DNA from: Angustibacter sp049994355
GTDB taxonomy: Bacteria; Actinomycetota; Actinomycetes; Actinomycetales; Angustibacteraceae
DNA length: 64,000 nt
Direction: 5' to 3'
Assembly (NCBI RefSeq): GCF_049994355.1
Contig: NZ_CP188257.1
Location: forward strand, 124,001-188,000
Positions 31,730-41,000 of this stretch are shown here, in pieces. The notes beneath the pieces were generated by a model that was not told where the DNA came from, made no database searches, and saw only the letters and a list, made by a program, of their open reading frames with translations. Each line of letters begins with the position of its first letter. Position 1 is the first letter of the stretch. The translations under genes and the position numbers were made by a program.

Positions 31730-33289
31730 GTGAGCACTCCTGCGAGCCCAGCCGACGAAACGACGCCGGTCTCCGCCCTCGGGCAGTCCGGCCCGGACGC
31801 GGTCGAAGCGCCGGATCCACGCCGGTGGTGGGCGCTGGCGGTACTGGCCGCGGCCCAGCTGATGATCGTGCTGGATGCCTCGATCGTGAACATCGCGTTG
31901 CCGAGCGCGCAGGAGGACCTCGGCATCAGCAACGCCGACCGGCAGTGGGTGGTGACGGCGTACACGCTGGCTTTCGGTGGCCTGCTGCTGCTCGGTGGTC
32001 GGATCGCCGACTACACCGGACGAAAGCGCACCTTCATCATCGGTCTGTTGGGCTTCGCGGGCGCCTCGGCGCTCGGCGGTATCGCCTCGACCCAGGGGCT
32101 GCTGTTCGCGGCCCGCGCACTGCAGGGTGGGTTCGCGGCGCTGATGGCGCCGGCCGCGCTGTCGATCGTCACGGTCATGTTCACCGACCCCAAGGAGCGG
32201 GCGAAGGCGTTCGGCGTATTCGGTGCGCTGGCCGGCGGTGGCGCAGCGATCGGCCTGATCATCGGCGGGGTGCTGACCGAGTACGCCTCCTGGCGCTGGT
32301 GCTTGCTGGTCAACACGCCGGTGGCGATCATCGTCGCGCTGGCGGCCGTCCCGCTGGTGCACGAGAGCAGGGCTCCTGGAGACACCCGCTACGACATCCC
32401 GGGCGTGCTGATGTCCAGCCTCGGTCTGGTGTCGCTGGTGTACGGCTTCACCGAGGCGGCGCGGGCGAAGAACCCGGGCGACCGCAGCGACACCTCGGTG
32501 CAGGGGTGGACGCACTCGACGACCATCACCTTCCTGGTCATCGCGGCGATCCTGCTCACCGCGTTCGTGATCTGGGAGACCAGGGCGAAGAACCCGTTGC
32601 TTCCGTTGCGCATCGTGCTGGACCGCAACCGCGGTGGCGCCTACCTGGCATTCCTCTTCGTCGGTGCCGGGCTGTACGCGATGTTCCTGTTCCTGACGTA
32701 CTACTTCCAGGTCAATCTCGGGTACAGCCCGCTCAAGGCCGGCTTCGCCTTCCTGCCGTTCAGCCTCGGCATCATCGCGATGGCCGGCGTCGTGGCCCAG
32801 CTGCTACCCCGGGTCGGGCCGAGGGCGCTGATGGTTCCGGGCCTGGTGATGGCGGCGCTCGGCATGCTCTGGCTGACCCAGATCTCGGCGACCACGTCGT
32901 ACTGGACGCATGTCTTCCCCTCGCAGCTGATCATGAGCATCGGGCTCGCCTGCGTGTTCATCCCGGCGGCGAGCACCGCCCTGATCGGCGTCGGTCACCA
33001 TGACGCCGGTGTGGCCAGTGCGGTGCTGAACACCTCGCAGCAGATCGGCGGCTCTCTGGGCACCGCTCTGCTCAACACGTTGTTCGCCGGGGCGGTGACG
33101 GCCTACCTGGCCGCGCACGTGCGCAGCGCGCAGGAAGCCCAGCAGCTCGGCCCGGACGCGCTCATCCACGGCTACCACGTGGCGTTCTTCTGGGGTGCGG
33201 TGCTGTTCGGCTGCGCCCTGCTGACGTCGGCGCTGCTGATCAACGCCAAGAAGACAGACGTCCCGGCCGAGGGTGCGGTCGCAGCCTGA
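31730..33289 (+). CDS. DHA2-family MFS multidrug transporter
   Basis: About 519 aa from the GTG at 31730, chosen for GGAGG 5 bases upstream. Fourteen membrane helices of the EmrB/QacA type. Motif A is GRIADYTGRKRTF; VLDASIVNIALPS in TM1 and the motif C region GGGAAIGLIIGGVL in TM5 mark proton-driven drug exporters. It is divergent from the LanC-like gene. The 179-bp gap in front (31551-31729) shows no recognisable operator and no local regulator is encoded. Confidence 0.9.
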   Translation: MSTPASPADETTPVSALGQSGPDAVEAPDPRRWWALAVLAAAQLMIVLDASIVNIALPSAQEDLGISNADRQWVVTAYTLAFGGLLLLGGRIADYTGRKRTFIIGLLGFAGASALGGIASTQGLLFAARALQGGFAALMAPAALSIVTVMFTDPKERAKAFGVFGALAGGGAAIGLIIGGVLTEYASWRWCLLVNTPVAIIVALAAVPLVHESRAPGDTRYDIPGVLMSSLGLVSLVYGFTEAARAKNPGDRSDTSVQGWTHSTTITFLVIAAILLTAFVIWETRAKNPLLPLRIVLDRNRGGAYLAFLFVGAGLYAMFLFLTYYFQVNLGYSPLKAGFAFLPFSLGIIAMAGVVAQLLPRVGPRALMVPGLVMAALGMLWLTQISATTSYWTHVFPSQLIMSIGLACVFIPAASTALIGVGHHDAGVASAVLNTSQQIGGSLGTALLNTLFAGAVTAYLAAHVRSAQEAQQLGPDALIHGYHVAFFWGAVLFGCALLTSALLINAKKTDVPAEGAVAA

Positions 33290-33299
33290 GCCGCGTATC

Positions 33300-34496
33300 T
33301 CACGGACTCCCCGTCGACGTCCGCGCTCGGGCGGCCTGACGGACCAGGTGGTCGCGCTCGGCGACGTTCGTGGCCAGCCGGGCAGCCTCGGCGTACGCCG
33401 TAGCGGCGGCGGGCAGGTCGCCGTCCAGCTCGTGCAGGTAGCCGCGGACTGCGTGCCAGCGGTGCCGGTCGCCGATCACCTCACGCACCCGATCGGTCTC
33501 GCGCAGCCCGGCGGCGGGGCCGAGGACATGACCCACCGCGACCGCGCGCCCGAGCACCGCGGCGGGGTCCTGCTGCACCGGGTCGTCGGTGAGCGCGACG
33601 AGGTCGTCGTACCAGGCGAGGATCTGCGGCCAGTCCGTCTCAGCTGCGCTCGCCGCGTCGTCGTGCAACGCGGAGATGGCGGCCTCGACCTGGTAGCGGC
33701 CGAAGCGCTGGACGGCGAGCGCCGACTGCAGCACGCGCACGCCCTCGGCGATCTCGCGGGTGTCCCACCGGGACCGGTCCTGTCGGTCGAGCGTGACGAT
33801 CCGACCCTCGCCGTCCAGCCGCGCCGGCAGCCGGGCGTGGTTGAGCAGCATCAGCGCGAGCAGCCCGCGCGCCTCCGGCTCCTCGGTGGCCAGGGTGAGC
33901 TGGCGGGCAAGCCGGATCGCCTCGACGGCCAGGTCGACCCGGCCCGCATGGCCGGTCGTGTAGACGAGGTACAGCACGCGCAGCACGACGGCGAGGTCGC
34001 CGGGCTGGTCCAGTGCCCGCCCCTGCAAGGCCCGCTTGGCTCGGCTGATCCGCTGCGCCATCGTCGCCTCCGGGACGTAGAACGCGTCGGCGATCTCGCG
34101 GGTGGTCAGACCACCGACGGCGCGCAGGGTCAGCGCCACCTGGGAGGCGGGGGTGAGGTCGCGATGGCAGCAGCAGAACAACAGGAAGAGGGTGTCGTCG
34201 CCCGCCTCGGTGGCGGCGGCCCGAGGCTCGGCGTACGTCGCGTCCTCCCGGCGGTGCCGGGCGGACTCGCTGCGGCGGACGTCGACGAGCCGGCGGGTGG
34301 CGACCGTGGTCAGCCACGCCCGCGGGTCGCGCGGCGGGTGCTCTGGCCACACCCGCAGAGCCTCCAGCAGTGCCTCCTGCAGCGCGTCCTCGGCGGTGTC
34401 GAAGTCCTCGCCGCGCCTCACCAGGCCCGCGAGCACCCGCGGGACGAGGGCGCGCAGCGCGCCCTCGTCCAGTGCCGGTGTCGGGTCGTCGGTCAC
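33300..34496 (-). CDS. ECF42-type RNA polymerase sigma factor
   Basis: 398 aa, GTG start, much longer than ordinary ECF factors. Sigma region 2 (DTAEDALQEALLEALRVWPEHPPRDPRAWLTTVA split across helices) and region 4 (LTTREIADAFYVPEATMAQRISRAK) are followed by a C-terminal helical extension of about 200 residues with TPR-like repeats (LLALMLLNHARLPARLD, VRGYLHELDGDLPAAATAYAEAARL). This design and the YCII/DGPF gene 20 bp upstream define the ECF42 group, which lacks an anti-sigma gene; the extension is thought to control activity. Confidence 0.92.
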   Translation of the reverse strand: MTDDPTPALDEGALRALVPRVLAGLVRRGEDFDTAEDALQEALLEALRVWPEHPPRDPRAWLTTVATRRLVDVRRSESARHRREDATYAEPRAAATEAGDDTLFLLFCCCHRDLTPASQVALTLRAVGGLTTREIADAFYVPEATMAQRISRAKRALQGRALDQPGDLAVVLRVLYLVYTTGHAGRVDLAVEAIRLARQLTLATEEPEARGLLALMLLNHARLPARLDGEGRIVTLDRQDRSRWDTREIAEGVRVLQSALAVQRFGRYQVEAAISALHDDAASAAETDWPQILAWYDDLVALTDDPVQQDPAAVLGRAVAVGHVLGPAAGLRETDRVREVIGDRHRWHAVRGYLHELDGDLPAAATAYAEAARLATNVAERDHLVRQAARARTSTGSP

Positions 34497-34516
34497 GCCT
34501 GATCAGCCGAGCAGGC

Positions 34517-34909
34517 CTAGGACATGACTTCGCGGACGTCGATCCACTCGTAGAGCGGCGTCCCGCCCGGCCCGGGCTCGGAGGAGACGTACGCCGCGAG
34601 CTCGACCGCCCGCTCGTACGACTCGACGTCGATCATGTACCAGCCGGCGGCGAGGTCGCTGGTCTCGGGCAGGGCGCCGTCGGTGGTCACGGGCGCGGCG
34701 TCCGGGCCGCCGTAGCGCACCCAGGTCTGGGTGGGGGTGAGCGCCTGGGCGTCGACGAACTCGCCGTTCTGCTCGAGCAGCTCGCTGACGTGCCGGAGGA
34801 AGGCCATGTGCGCCTCGACGTCCTCGGGCTCCCACTGGTCCATCGGGGGCACCGGACGGTGCGGCGCCGGGCCGCCGCGGTAGTGCTTGAGGAGCAGGTA
34901 CTTCGCCAT
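34517..34909 (-). CDS. YCII / DGPF-domain protein linked to the ECF42 sigma factor
   Basis: 130 aa from the ATG at 34909 with GGAG 5 bases upstream. The fold is YCII-like: KYLLLKHYRGG, EAHMAFLRHVSELLEQNGEFVDAQAL, ETSDLAAGWYMIDVESYERAVELAAYV and IDVREVMS. DGPF proteins are the constant neighbours of ECF42 sigma factors. Their biochemical function is not established. Transcribed just ahead of the sigma gene. Confidence 0.9.
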   Translation of the reverse strand: MAKYLLLKHYRGGPAPHRPVPPMDQWEPEDVEAHMAFLRHVSELLEQNGEFVDAQALTPTQTWVRYGGPDAAPVTTDGALPETSDLAAGWYMIDVESYERAVELAAYVSSEPGPGGTPLYEWIDVREVMS

Positions 34910-35004
34910 GGTGGTCTCCTGATTCCTGGGCCGCGCCTGTCGTGGCCCTTCAGCTGATGAGCGGAGCCGGTCGGAGCTTCTCGACATGCAGCCGGACCCC
35001 AGCC

Positions 35005-35739
35005 TCAGGGCACGGGGATCCGGAAGGTCGAGGTCACGTACGGGACGTCCAGGACGTCCCGGCCCCGGGTGTCGGGATGGCTGGCCAACAAGTCCTGGGC
35101 AGCCGCGTACACCTCGTCCGCGTCGGGTCGCAGGCGAACGTACGAGATGGTCGACAGCAGCCCGATGACGTCGTCCGCCGCCATCGGCACGGTGTGGGTG
35201 AACTCGGCGCGCTCGGCGGTCGGCAGGATCTCGGTGATCTCGCCGATCGAGGTCGGCCGCTCGTCGCTCTCGAGGAGCTTCGACAGGTCGGCCATCCACG
35301 GCACGTGGTCGTCGCGGATGTTCCACACCAGGGCGATCACCCCGCCTGGGCGCAGCACCCGACGGAACTCGGCGGCCGCGGCGGCCCGGTCGAACCAGTG
35401 CCACGCCTGCGCAACGGTCACCGCGTCGAAGGTGTGGTCGGCGACCGGCAGCGCCTCGGCCCGCGCCTGCTGCCGGGCCGCCTGCGGTACGCGCAGCGCC
35501 AGCTCGGCGAGCATGCCGGCGTCCGGCTCGAACGCGGTCACCCGCGGTGCTACCTCGACCAGGCTCCGGGTCAGCTTCCCGGTGCCGGCGCCGACGTCCG
35601 CGACGTCCTCGACCGGCCTGGTCGCGCCGTCCAGGACCCAGCGCACCGCGTCCGCCGGGAAGGGCGGGCGGAACCGCTCGTAGCGTGCCGCGGCAGCGCC
35701 GAACGAGAGTCGTCGGTCGTCGAAGGATGGCCGGGTCAT
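35005..35739 (-). CDS. Class I SAM-dependent methyltransferase
   Basis: 244 aa, ATG start. Motif I VADVGAGTGKLTRSL, acidic EPD after strand 2, and motif III-like region AVTVAQAWHWFDRAAAAAEFRRVLRPGGVIALVW. It belongs to the methyltransferase 11 type. It follows the CoA-transferase B subunit by 7 bp on the same strand, so co-transcription is likely, but no functional link is evident. Confidence 0.88.
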   Translation of the reverse strand: MTRPSFDDRRLSFGAAAARYERFRPPFPADAVRWVLDGATRPVEDVADVGAGTGKLTRSLVEVAPRVTAFEPDAGMLAELALRVPQAARQQARAEALPVADHTFDAVTVAQAWHWFDRAAAAAEFRRVLRPGGVIALVWNIRDDHVPWMADLSKLLESDERPTSIGEITEILPTAERAEFTHTVPMAADDVIGLLSTISYVRLRPDADEVYAAAQDLLASHPDTRGRDVLDVPYVTSTFRIPVP

Positions 35740-35746
35740 GGTGGCC

Positions 35747-36379
35747 TCAGCCCGCCGTGACCGGTGCTCCGGTGGCCTCCTGCACCTGGGCCAGACTGAC
35801 GCCGTCCGCGAGCTCGACGAGCTGGAAGTGGTCGCCCGCGACGTCCAGCACGGCCAGGTCGGTGATGATCCGGTCGACCACGCCCTTGCCGGTCAGCGGC
35901 AGGTCGCACTCGGCGAGCAGCTTGGGGCTGCCGTCCTTGGCCACGTGCTCCATCAGGACGACGACCTTCTTGGCGCCGTGCACCAGGTCCATCGCGCCGC
36001 CCATCCCCTTGACCATCTTGCCGGGGATCATCCAGTTGGCGATGTCGCCGGACGTCGAGACCTGCATCGCACCGAGCACGGCCGCGTCGATCTTGCCGCC
36101 GCGGATCATCCCGAAGCTCAGCGCCGAGTCGAAGTACGACGACCCCGCCTGCACGGTGACCGTCTCCTTGCCGGCGTTGATCAGGTCCGGGTCGACGGCG
36201 TCCTCGGTCGGGTAGGCGCCGACGCCGAGGATGCCGTTCTCGGACTGCAGGACGACGTGCACGCCGTCCGGCAGGTGGTTCGGGATGAGCGTCGGCAGGC
36301 CGATGCCCAAGTTCACGTAGGAGCCGTCGGACAGCTCGCGGGCCGCGCGGGCGGCCATCTGCTCGCGGGTCAGCGCCAT
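35747..36379 (-). CDS. scoB: 3-oxoacid CoA-transferase subunit B
   Basis: 210 aa. Start MALTREQMAARAARELSDG; the catalytic Glu lies in VVLQSENGILGVG. Further conserved parts are LGIGLPTLIPNHLPD, KMVKGMGGAMDLVHGAKKVVVLMEH and the terminal LVELADGVSLAQVQEATGAP. With subunit A it moves CoA between succinyl-CoA and a 3-oxo acid (acetoacetate or 3-oxoadipate). One base separates it from subunit A. Confidence 0.93.
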   Translation of the reverse strand: MALTREQMAARAARELSDGSYVNLGIGLPTLIPNHLPDGVHVVLQSENGILGVGAYPTEDAVDPDLINAGKETVTVQAGSSYFDSALSFGMIRGGKIDAAVLGAMQVSTSGDIANWMIPGKMVKGMGGAMDLVHGAKKVVVLMEHVAKDGSPKLLAECDLPLTGKGVVDRIITDLAVLDVAGDHFQLVELADGVSLAQVQEATGAPVTAG

Positions 36380-36380
36380 C

Positions 36381-37181
36381 TCAGGCCTCCTGGTTCGGGA
36401 TCGGTGCGGACGACGCGCGGACGGTGCGCTTCTCGATCCGCTTGTCCGCCGCCTGCTCGGGGGTCAGCTCGACCACGCGGCTCACGTAGACGCCGGGGAG
36501 CTGGACATCGTCCGGGTCGATCTCGCCCGGCTCGACCAGCCGCTCGACCTCGGCGATGGTGATCCGTCCGGCCATCGCGACGACCGGGTTGAAGTTGCGT
36601 GCGGACTCGTGGAAGACCAGGTTGCCGTGCCGGTCACCGAGCGCGGCCCGGACCAGCGCGAAGTCCGTGACGATCGACTCCTCCAGCACGAACTCGCGGG
36701 AGTCGGCGCCGCCGAGCGCGAACTCGCGCACCTCCTTGGCCGGGGAGGACTTCGCGATCGCGCCGTCCGCGTCGTATCGCCACGGCAGGCCGCCCTCGGC
36801 GATCTGGGTGCCGACCCCGGTCGGGGTGAAGAACGCGGCGATGCCCGCACCGCCGGCCCGCAGCTTCTCGGCCAGCGTCCCCTGCGGGGTCAGCTCGACC
36901 TCGAGCTCACCCGCCAGGTACTGCCGCGCGAACTCCTTGTTCTCACCGACGTACGACGCGGTGACCCGGTGGATCCGACCGGCGCCGAGCAGCACCCCAA
37001 GGCCCACGCCGTCCACGCCGCAGTTGTTGGAGACGACCGAGAGGTCCTTCGCTCCCTGGGCGAGCACCGCTTCGATCAGCACCGACGGGATGCCGCAGAG
37101 GCCGAACCCGCCGACGGCGAGGCTGGCGCCGTCCCTGATGTCGGCCACGGCCTGTTCGGCGCTGGCTACGACCTTGTCCAC
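36381..37181 (-). CDS. scoA: 3-oxoacid CoA-transferase subunit A
   Basis: 266 aa, GTG start with GAGGAG 6 bases upstream. Subunit A features: DGASLAVGGFGLCGIPSVLIEAV, LSVVSNNCGVDGVGLG, RLVEPGEIDPDDVQLPGVYVSRVVEL. It forms an A2B2-type transferase with the next gene. Together with the thiolase at 38854 it would convert ketone bodies or 3-oxoadipate to central metabolites. Whether the substrate is acetoacetate or 3-oxoadipate cannot be decided. Confidence 0.92.
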   Translation of the reverse strand: MDKVVASAEQAVADIRDGASLAVGGFGLCGIPSVLIEAVLAQGAKDLSVVSNNCGVDGVGLGVLLGAGRIHRVTASYVGENKEFARQYLAGELEVELTPQGTLAEKLRAGGAGIAAFFTPTGVGTQIAEGGLPWRYDADGAIAKSSPAKEVREFALGGADSREFVLEESIVTDFALVRAALGDRHGNLVFHESARNFNPVVAMAGRITIAEVERLVEPGEIDPDDVQLPGVYVSRVVELTPEQAADKRIEKRTVRASSAPIPNQEA

Positions 37182-37238
37182 GTCCGCTCCTCGTCGTTGA
37201 GAGTCACCGGTGGCGCCACCATATCCGCCGGGACGAGA

Positions 37239-37272
37239 CCGGCCCGGACCCCCTGGTAGGGGCCCGGGCCGG
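37239..37272. terminator. Hairpin downstream of the secreted metallopeptidase
   Basis: CCGGCCCGG (37239-37247) pairs with CCGGGCCGG (37264-37272), extended inside by CCCC/GGGG, giving a GC-rich stem of about 13 bp with a short loop. It lies just after the stop of the leftward peptidase gene (37288) and before the scoA start region, so it most likely terminates the peptidase transcript. Confidence 0.7.
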
Positions 37273-37287
37273 CTCGCTGGGCTTCGG

Positions 37288-38745
37288 TCAGCCGAGGATC
37301 TTGCGGTCGACGAATGCCTTGCGCACCTTGGCGGCCGCGGTGTCGCCGTACATGACCCGGGCGGTCTGCACGGTGTGCCGGGCGGCGGCAGCGAAGGTGG
37401 TGGTCGGCGAGATGCCGAAGTGCGACTCGATGATCACCTTGTCGGCGGACGTGCGGCCGAGTACGAGGTGGATGTCCCACAGGGCCCGCGACCAGATCTC
37501 GCCATCGTCGTGCACCTCACCGTCGATGTCGTCGGTGGTCTTCACGCCGTCCGTGCGCCGCAGGCAGTGCGACGGTCCGGCGGTGTACGACGTGGAGTCC
37601 CAGTCCATCACGCAGGGCAGGTCGAAGCCGTTGCTGACCGGCTCGGACATGGTCACGGCCCAGTAGTCGCCGAAGCCCTCACCGATCGCGCCACCCTGCT
37701 CGCTCTCGCCGAAGCCGGGCACCTGGTCGTCCTGGATGGCGTGACCGAGCTCGTGCCAGACGACCTCCTGGTCCTCCGCGTCATCCACGCCGCCGCGGCC
37801 GAACGTGATCGAGTCGTCGGAGGAGTCGTAGAACGAGTTGTCGTCCGGGATCGTGTTGGTCCGGACCTTCTGCGGCTCGGCGTTGACGTCGGTAAAGCCC
37901 AGGCTGCGCAGGTACAGCTGAGCCTGGGTGATGTCGTAGTACGCCTGCACCTGCTCGAAGAGGTCGTTGTGCCGCTTGTAGTTGAAGGTGTTTGTGGCAG
38001 ACGTCGCCTGGTGGGCGTTCACGATCCGGGCGTAGGCACCCTGCAGCTTGCCGTTGCCCGACAGGTTGGTCAGGACGACGCTCTTGTAGGCGGGGTTCAG
38101 CACCGCCTGGTCGGCGTCGTGCTTGTCGGTGAGGTTCTCGTTGTGCAGCGCGACCACCGGGTTCGGCGAGAACACCTGGCCCTGACCCCTCTCGCGCTTG
38201 ACCAGGCTGCGCTGCGAGATGACCTTGCCGGAGCGGGCGTCCACCAAGGACTCGCTGCTGCCGTCCGCACCGGTGGCGGTGACCTGCCACACCAGCCGAG
38301 CGTTCGACCCGCCCAGCACGGCCAGTCGCGCGTGCTGCGACGAGCCGGTCGTCACGGACGCGGGGCTGTCCTTGCCCGCCCGGGTCGAGCGGGCCGCGGA
38401 CCTCGAGGCGGCCGCCGCGGCCGTGCTCAGCGAGGTGCGGGCGACACTCTCGGCGGTGGCGCCGGAGACCGCGGGCTCGGTGCTCAGCGAAACCGGCACC
38501 GCCAGCCGTCCGTCGTCCACGGTGACCTGACCGGAACGGTCGACGTGCTTGGCGTAGAAGGCGTCCAGCACAGGCAGCCCGTGGAACGTCTGCGCGTACC
38601 AGGTGTGCGTGCCCAGCAGGGAGTGCCGGGTCTGCACGAGGACGAGGTCGCCGGTGGACGCGGCGCTCGCGATGGGCGCGGTGAGCACTGCCGCGGCCAC
38701 GGCCGCTGCTGCCGAGCCGGCGACGACGATGCGGTTCACATGCAT
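37288..38745 (-). CDS. Secreted zinc metallopeptidase (gluzincin, M36/M4-like)
   Basis: About 485 aa from the ATG at 38745 (AGGGGA 9 bases upstream; two further in-frame starts lie 9 and 39 bases earlier). A signal peptide (IVVAGSAAAAVAAAVLTAPIASA) indicates Sec export. A propeptide of about 200 residues is followed by the catalytic part: zinc motif VVWHELGHAIQD (HExxH) and downstream GEGFGDYWAVTMSE, whose first Glu should be the third ligand. The sequence fits fungalysin/thermolysin-type enzymes acting outside the cell. Confidence 0.85.
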   Translation of the reverse strand: MHVNRIVVAGSAAAAVAAAVLTAPIASAASTGDLVLVQTRHSLLGTHTWYAQTFHGLPVLDAFYAKHVDRSGQVTVDDGRLAVPVSLSTEPAVSGATAESVARTSLSTAAAAASRSAARSTRAGKDSPASVTTGSSQHARLAVLGGSNARLVWQVTATGADGSSESLVDARSGKVISQRSLVKRERGQGQVFSPNPVVALHNENLTDKHDADQAVLNPAYKSVVLTNLSGNGKLQGAYARIVNAHQATSATNTFNYKRHNDLFEQVQAYYDITQAQLYLRSLGFTDVNAEPQKVRTNTIPDDNSFYDSSDDSITFGRGGVDDAEDQEVVWHELGHAIQDDQVPGFGESEQGGAIGEGFGDYWAVTMSEPVSNGFDLPCVMDWDSTSYTAGPSHCLRRTDGVKTTDDIDGEVHDDGEIWSRALWDIHLVLGRTSADKVIIESHFGISPTTTFAAAARHTVQTARVMYGDTAAAKVRKAFVDRKILG

Positions 38746-38853
38746 GGACACCATCCCCTGATCCCGCCGGAGCCGTTCCGGCACGTTGGCGACCGTAGCG
38801 CGCTGAGAACGCCGTGGGGAGGGTCGTTTTGGTTAAGTTCTTGCGGTCGGCGG

Positions 38854-40044
38854 TCAGGCTCGCAGCACGACCGCGATGCCTTGCCCGACACCGATGCAGA
38901 GCGCTGCCAGGCCCCAGCCGCCCCCTCGGGCGTGCAGCGAGTGCGCCAGGTGGCCGAGCACCCGGCCGCCCGACGCGCCGAGCGGATGCCCGATGGCGAT
39001 CGCGCCGCCGTGCGGGTTGACGATCGCCGGGTCCAGGTCCGGCCAGCCCGCCAGACAGGCCAGGGACTGCGCCGCGAAGGCCTCGTTCAGCTCGACCTGG
39101 GCGAGGTCGCCCCAACCGATGCCGGCCCGTTTCAGCGCGGTGTTCGCGGCCTCTACCGGTCCGATGCCGAACACGTCCGGGTCGACCCCGCTGACCCCGG
39201 ACGACACCACCCGGGCCAACGGTTGGCGACCGGCCCGCTCGGCACCGGCCGCCGAGCCGAGCAGCACCGCGCTGGCGCCGTCGTTCAGCGGTGAGGAGTT
39301 GCCGGCCGTCACGCTGCCGTCGGTGCGGAACACCGGCTTGAGCCCGGCCATCTTCGCCGCGGTCGAACCGGGCCGGACCGACTCGTCGCGCTCCAGGTCG
39401 GTGCCCGGGACGGACACCACCTCGGTGTCGTAGGCGCCCGCCGTCCAGGCCGCGTCGGCCAGCTGGTGGCTGCGCGCGGCGAACTCGTCCTGCGCCTCGC
39501 GGCCGATGCCCTGCAGGTCGGCCAGGTGCTCGGTGCTCTCGCCCAGCGAGATCGTCCAGGCGGAGGGCATCTCAGGGTTGACCATCCGCCAGCCGAGCGT
39601 CGTGGAGTGCAGCGTCTCGTGGCCGCGCGGGAACGGCGTGGACGGCTTGGGCAGGACCCAGGGCGCGCGGCTCATCGACTCGACGCCACCGGCCACCATC
39701 AGCTCGGCATCGCCCACCGCGATCGCTCGCCGCGCGCCGATGGCGGCCTCCAAACCGCTGCCGCACAACCGGTTCACGGTCGCGCCGGGTACCGACGTCG
39801 GCCAGCCGGCCAGCAGCACCGCCATCCGCGCAACGTTCCGGTTGTCCTCGCCGGCACCGTTCGCGGTGCCCAGCAGGACGTCGTCCACGTCGGCCGGGTC
39901 GAGGTCCGGGCTGCGCTCGCCGATCGAGCGCACGACGTGCGCTGCCAGGTCGTCCGGCCGGACGCCGGACAGCGCACCCGCGTAGCGGCCGAACGGGGTG
40001 CGGACGGCGTCCAGGACGAACACGTCGTTCAGGGGCTGGTTCAC
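38854..40044 (-). CDS. Acetyl-CoA acyltransferase, beta-ketoadipyl-CoA thiolase type
   Basis: 396 aa from the GTG at 40044. Thiolase catalytic sites: nucleophile Cys in NRLCGSGLEA, His in AIGHPLGASGGRVLGHL and Cys in LCIGVGQGIAVV. The opening VFVLDAVRTPFGRYAGALSGVRPDDLAAHV is characteristic of PcaF/PaaJ thiolases. It would cleave 3-oxoadipyl-CoA to succinyl-CoA and acetyl-CoA, the last step of phenylacetate catabolism. It lies 18 kb from paaABCDE but next to a PaaI-type thioesterase, which supports that reading. Confidence 0.88.
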   Translation of the reverse strand: MNQPLNDVFVLDAVRTPFGRYAGALSGVRPDDLAAHVVRSIGERSPDLDPADVDDVLLGTANGAGEDNRNVARMAVLLAGWPTSVPGATVNRLCGSGLEAAIGARRAIAVGDAELMVAGGVESMSRAPWVLPKPSTPFPRGHETLHSTTLGWRMVNPEMPSAWTISLGESTEHLADLQGIGREAQDEFAARSHQLADAAWTAGAYDTEVVSVPGTDLERDESVRPGSTAAKMAGLKPVFRTDGSVTAGNSSPLNDGASAVLLGSAAGAERAGRQPLARVVSSGVSGVDPDVFGIGPVEAANTALKRAGIGWGDLAQVELNEAFAAQSLACLAGWPDLDPAIVNPHGGAIAIGHPLGASGGRVLGHLAHSLHARGGGWGLAALCIGVGQGIAVVLRA

Positions 40045-40127
40045 CTGCTCAACGCTACCCGCGGTGGGTCGAACACAGACCTGCGACGTCGACCTGGAGG
40101 TGTCGGCCGCCGACGAGCCGGCCCAGT

Positions 40128-40547
40128 TCAGCTGCTGCTGGCCATGTTCTGCAGCCGCACCTGACCGCGGGCGATCAGTCGGTCCCCCTCGTCGCGGGTC
40201 TCGACGATCCACACCTGCTGCGAGCGGCCGCGGTGCAGCGGCGTGCCGACCGTCGTCATCGTCCCCTCGCGGACGGCGCGGAAGAAGTCGGTCTGGTTGG
40301 AGACCCCGACCACGTACCCCTTGTCGCCGAACCAGACCGTGCCGGCGACGCTGGCCACCGTCTCGTGGATCCAGGCGTGGATGCCGCCGTGCAGGATGCC
40401 GTGCGGCTGGTGCACAGCGGGCACGACCTTCCAGTGCGCCCGCATCACGTCGCCGGTGAGCTCGTCCACGGAGAAGCCGATGGTGTCCCCGACTATCCCG
40501 AACGCGCCGTCCGGGAACTGGTCGGCGACCGAGGCTGCGATGGACAT
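40128..40547 (-). CDS. PaaI-type hotdog thioesterase
   Basis: 139 aa from the ATG at 40547 with GGGAGG 4 bases upstream. Hotdog fold with HQPHGILHGGIHAWIHETVAS, in which the HGG-containing helix and the Glu are the active-site elements, and VVGVSNQTDFFRAVREGTM. Such proteins hydrolyse acyl-CoA esters, including hydroxyphenylacetyl-CoA, or menaquinone intermediates. It lies between the rhodanese and the thiolase genes on the same strand. Confidence 0.85.
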   Translation of the reverse strand: MSIAASVADQFPDGAFGIVGDTIGFSVDELTGDVMRAHWKVVPAVHQPHGILHGGIHAWIHETVASVAGTVWFGDKGYVVGVSNQTDFFRAVREGTMTTVGTPLHRGRSQQVWIVETRDEGDRLIARGQVRLQNMASSS

Positions 40548-40598
40548 GGGACCTCCCGGCGACGACGTCTGGGCCATCGCGAGCATGCCACCCGCGGG

Positions 40599-41000
40599 TC
40601 AGCCTGTCGTGGGCAGCCCTGCTGCCCGCCAGGCCTGGAAGCCGCCCACGACGTCCGTGGCGCGACGCAGTCCCAGCTCGACGAGAGCCGCCGCCGCCAG
40701 GCTCGAGGTGTACCCCTCGGAGCAGAGCACCAGCACCCGGACGTCGTGGTCGACCGCCTGCGGCAGACGGGCTTCGCTGGTCGGGTCCAGCCGCCACTCG
40801 AGCACGTTGCGCTCGACGACCAGCGCGCCCGGCACCTCGCCCTCGATGGTGCGCTGGGCCGCAGGTCGGATGTCGACCAGCAGGGCGCCGTCCACCTGTT
40901 CGCGGTGCGCCTGGCCCGGGCTGACTCGATGCAGCTGCCCGCGCGCCCGGGCCAGCACCTCGTCGATGGTCAGCGGTCGGCTGACGACTGCGGTGCTCAT
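40599..41000 (-). CDS. Rhodanese-domain sulfurtransferase
   Basis: 133 aa from the ATG at 41000, overlapping the dioxygenase stop by 4 bp. A single rhodanese domain with LLVDIRPAAQRTIEGEVPGALVVER divided over CH2A, the active-site loop LCSEGYTSS with Cys93, and the terminal VVGGFQAWRAAGLP. It would take or deliver sulfane sulfur. Coupling to cysteine dioxygenase suggests a role in cysteine sulfur disposal. Confidence 0.9.
   Translation of the reverse strand: MSTAVVSRPLTIDEVLARARGQLHRVSPGQAHREQVDGALLVDIRPAAQRTIEGEVPGALVVERNVLEWRLDPTSEARLPQAVDHDVRVLVLCSEGYTSSLAAAALVELGLRRATDVVGGFQAWRAAGLPTTG

Noticed and set aside
28279..33289. Lanthipeptide biosynthesis cluster around the LanC-like gene
   Set aside because: No precursor peptide, dehydratase, leader protease or dedicated ABC exporter; the MFS exporter is of general DHA2 type.
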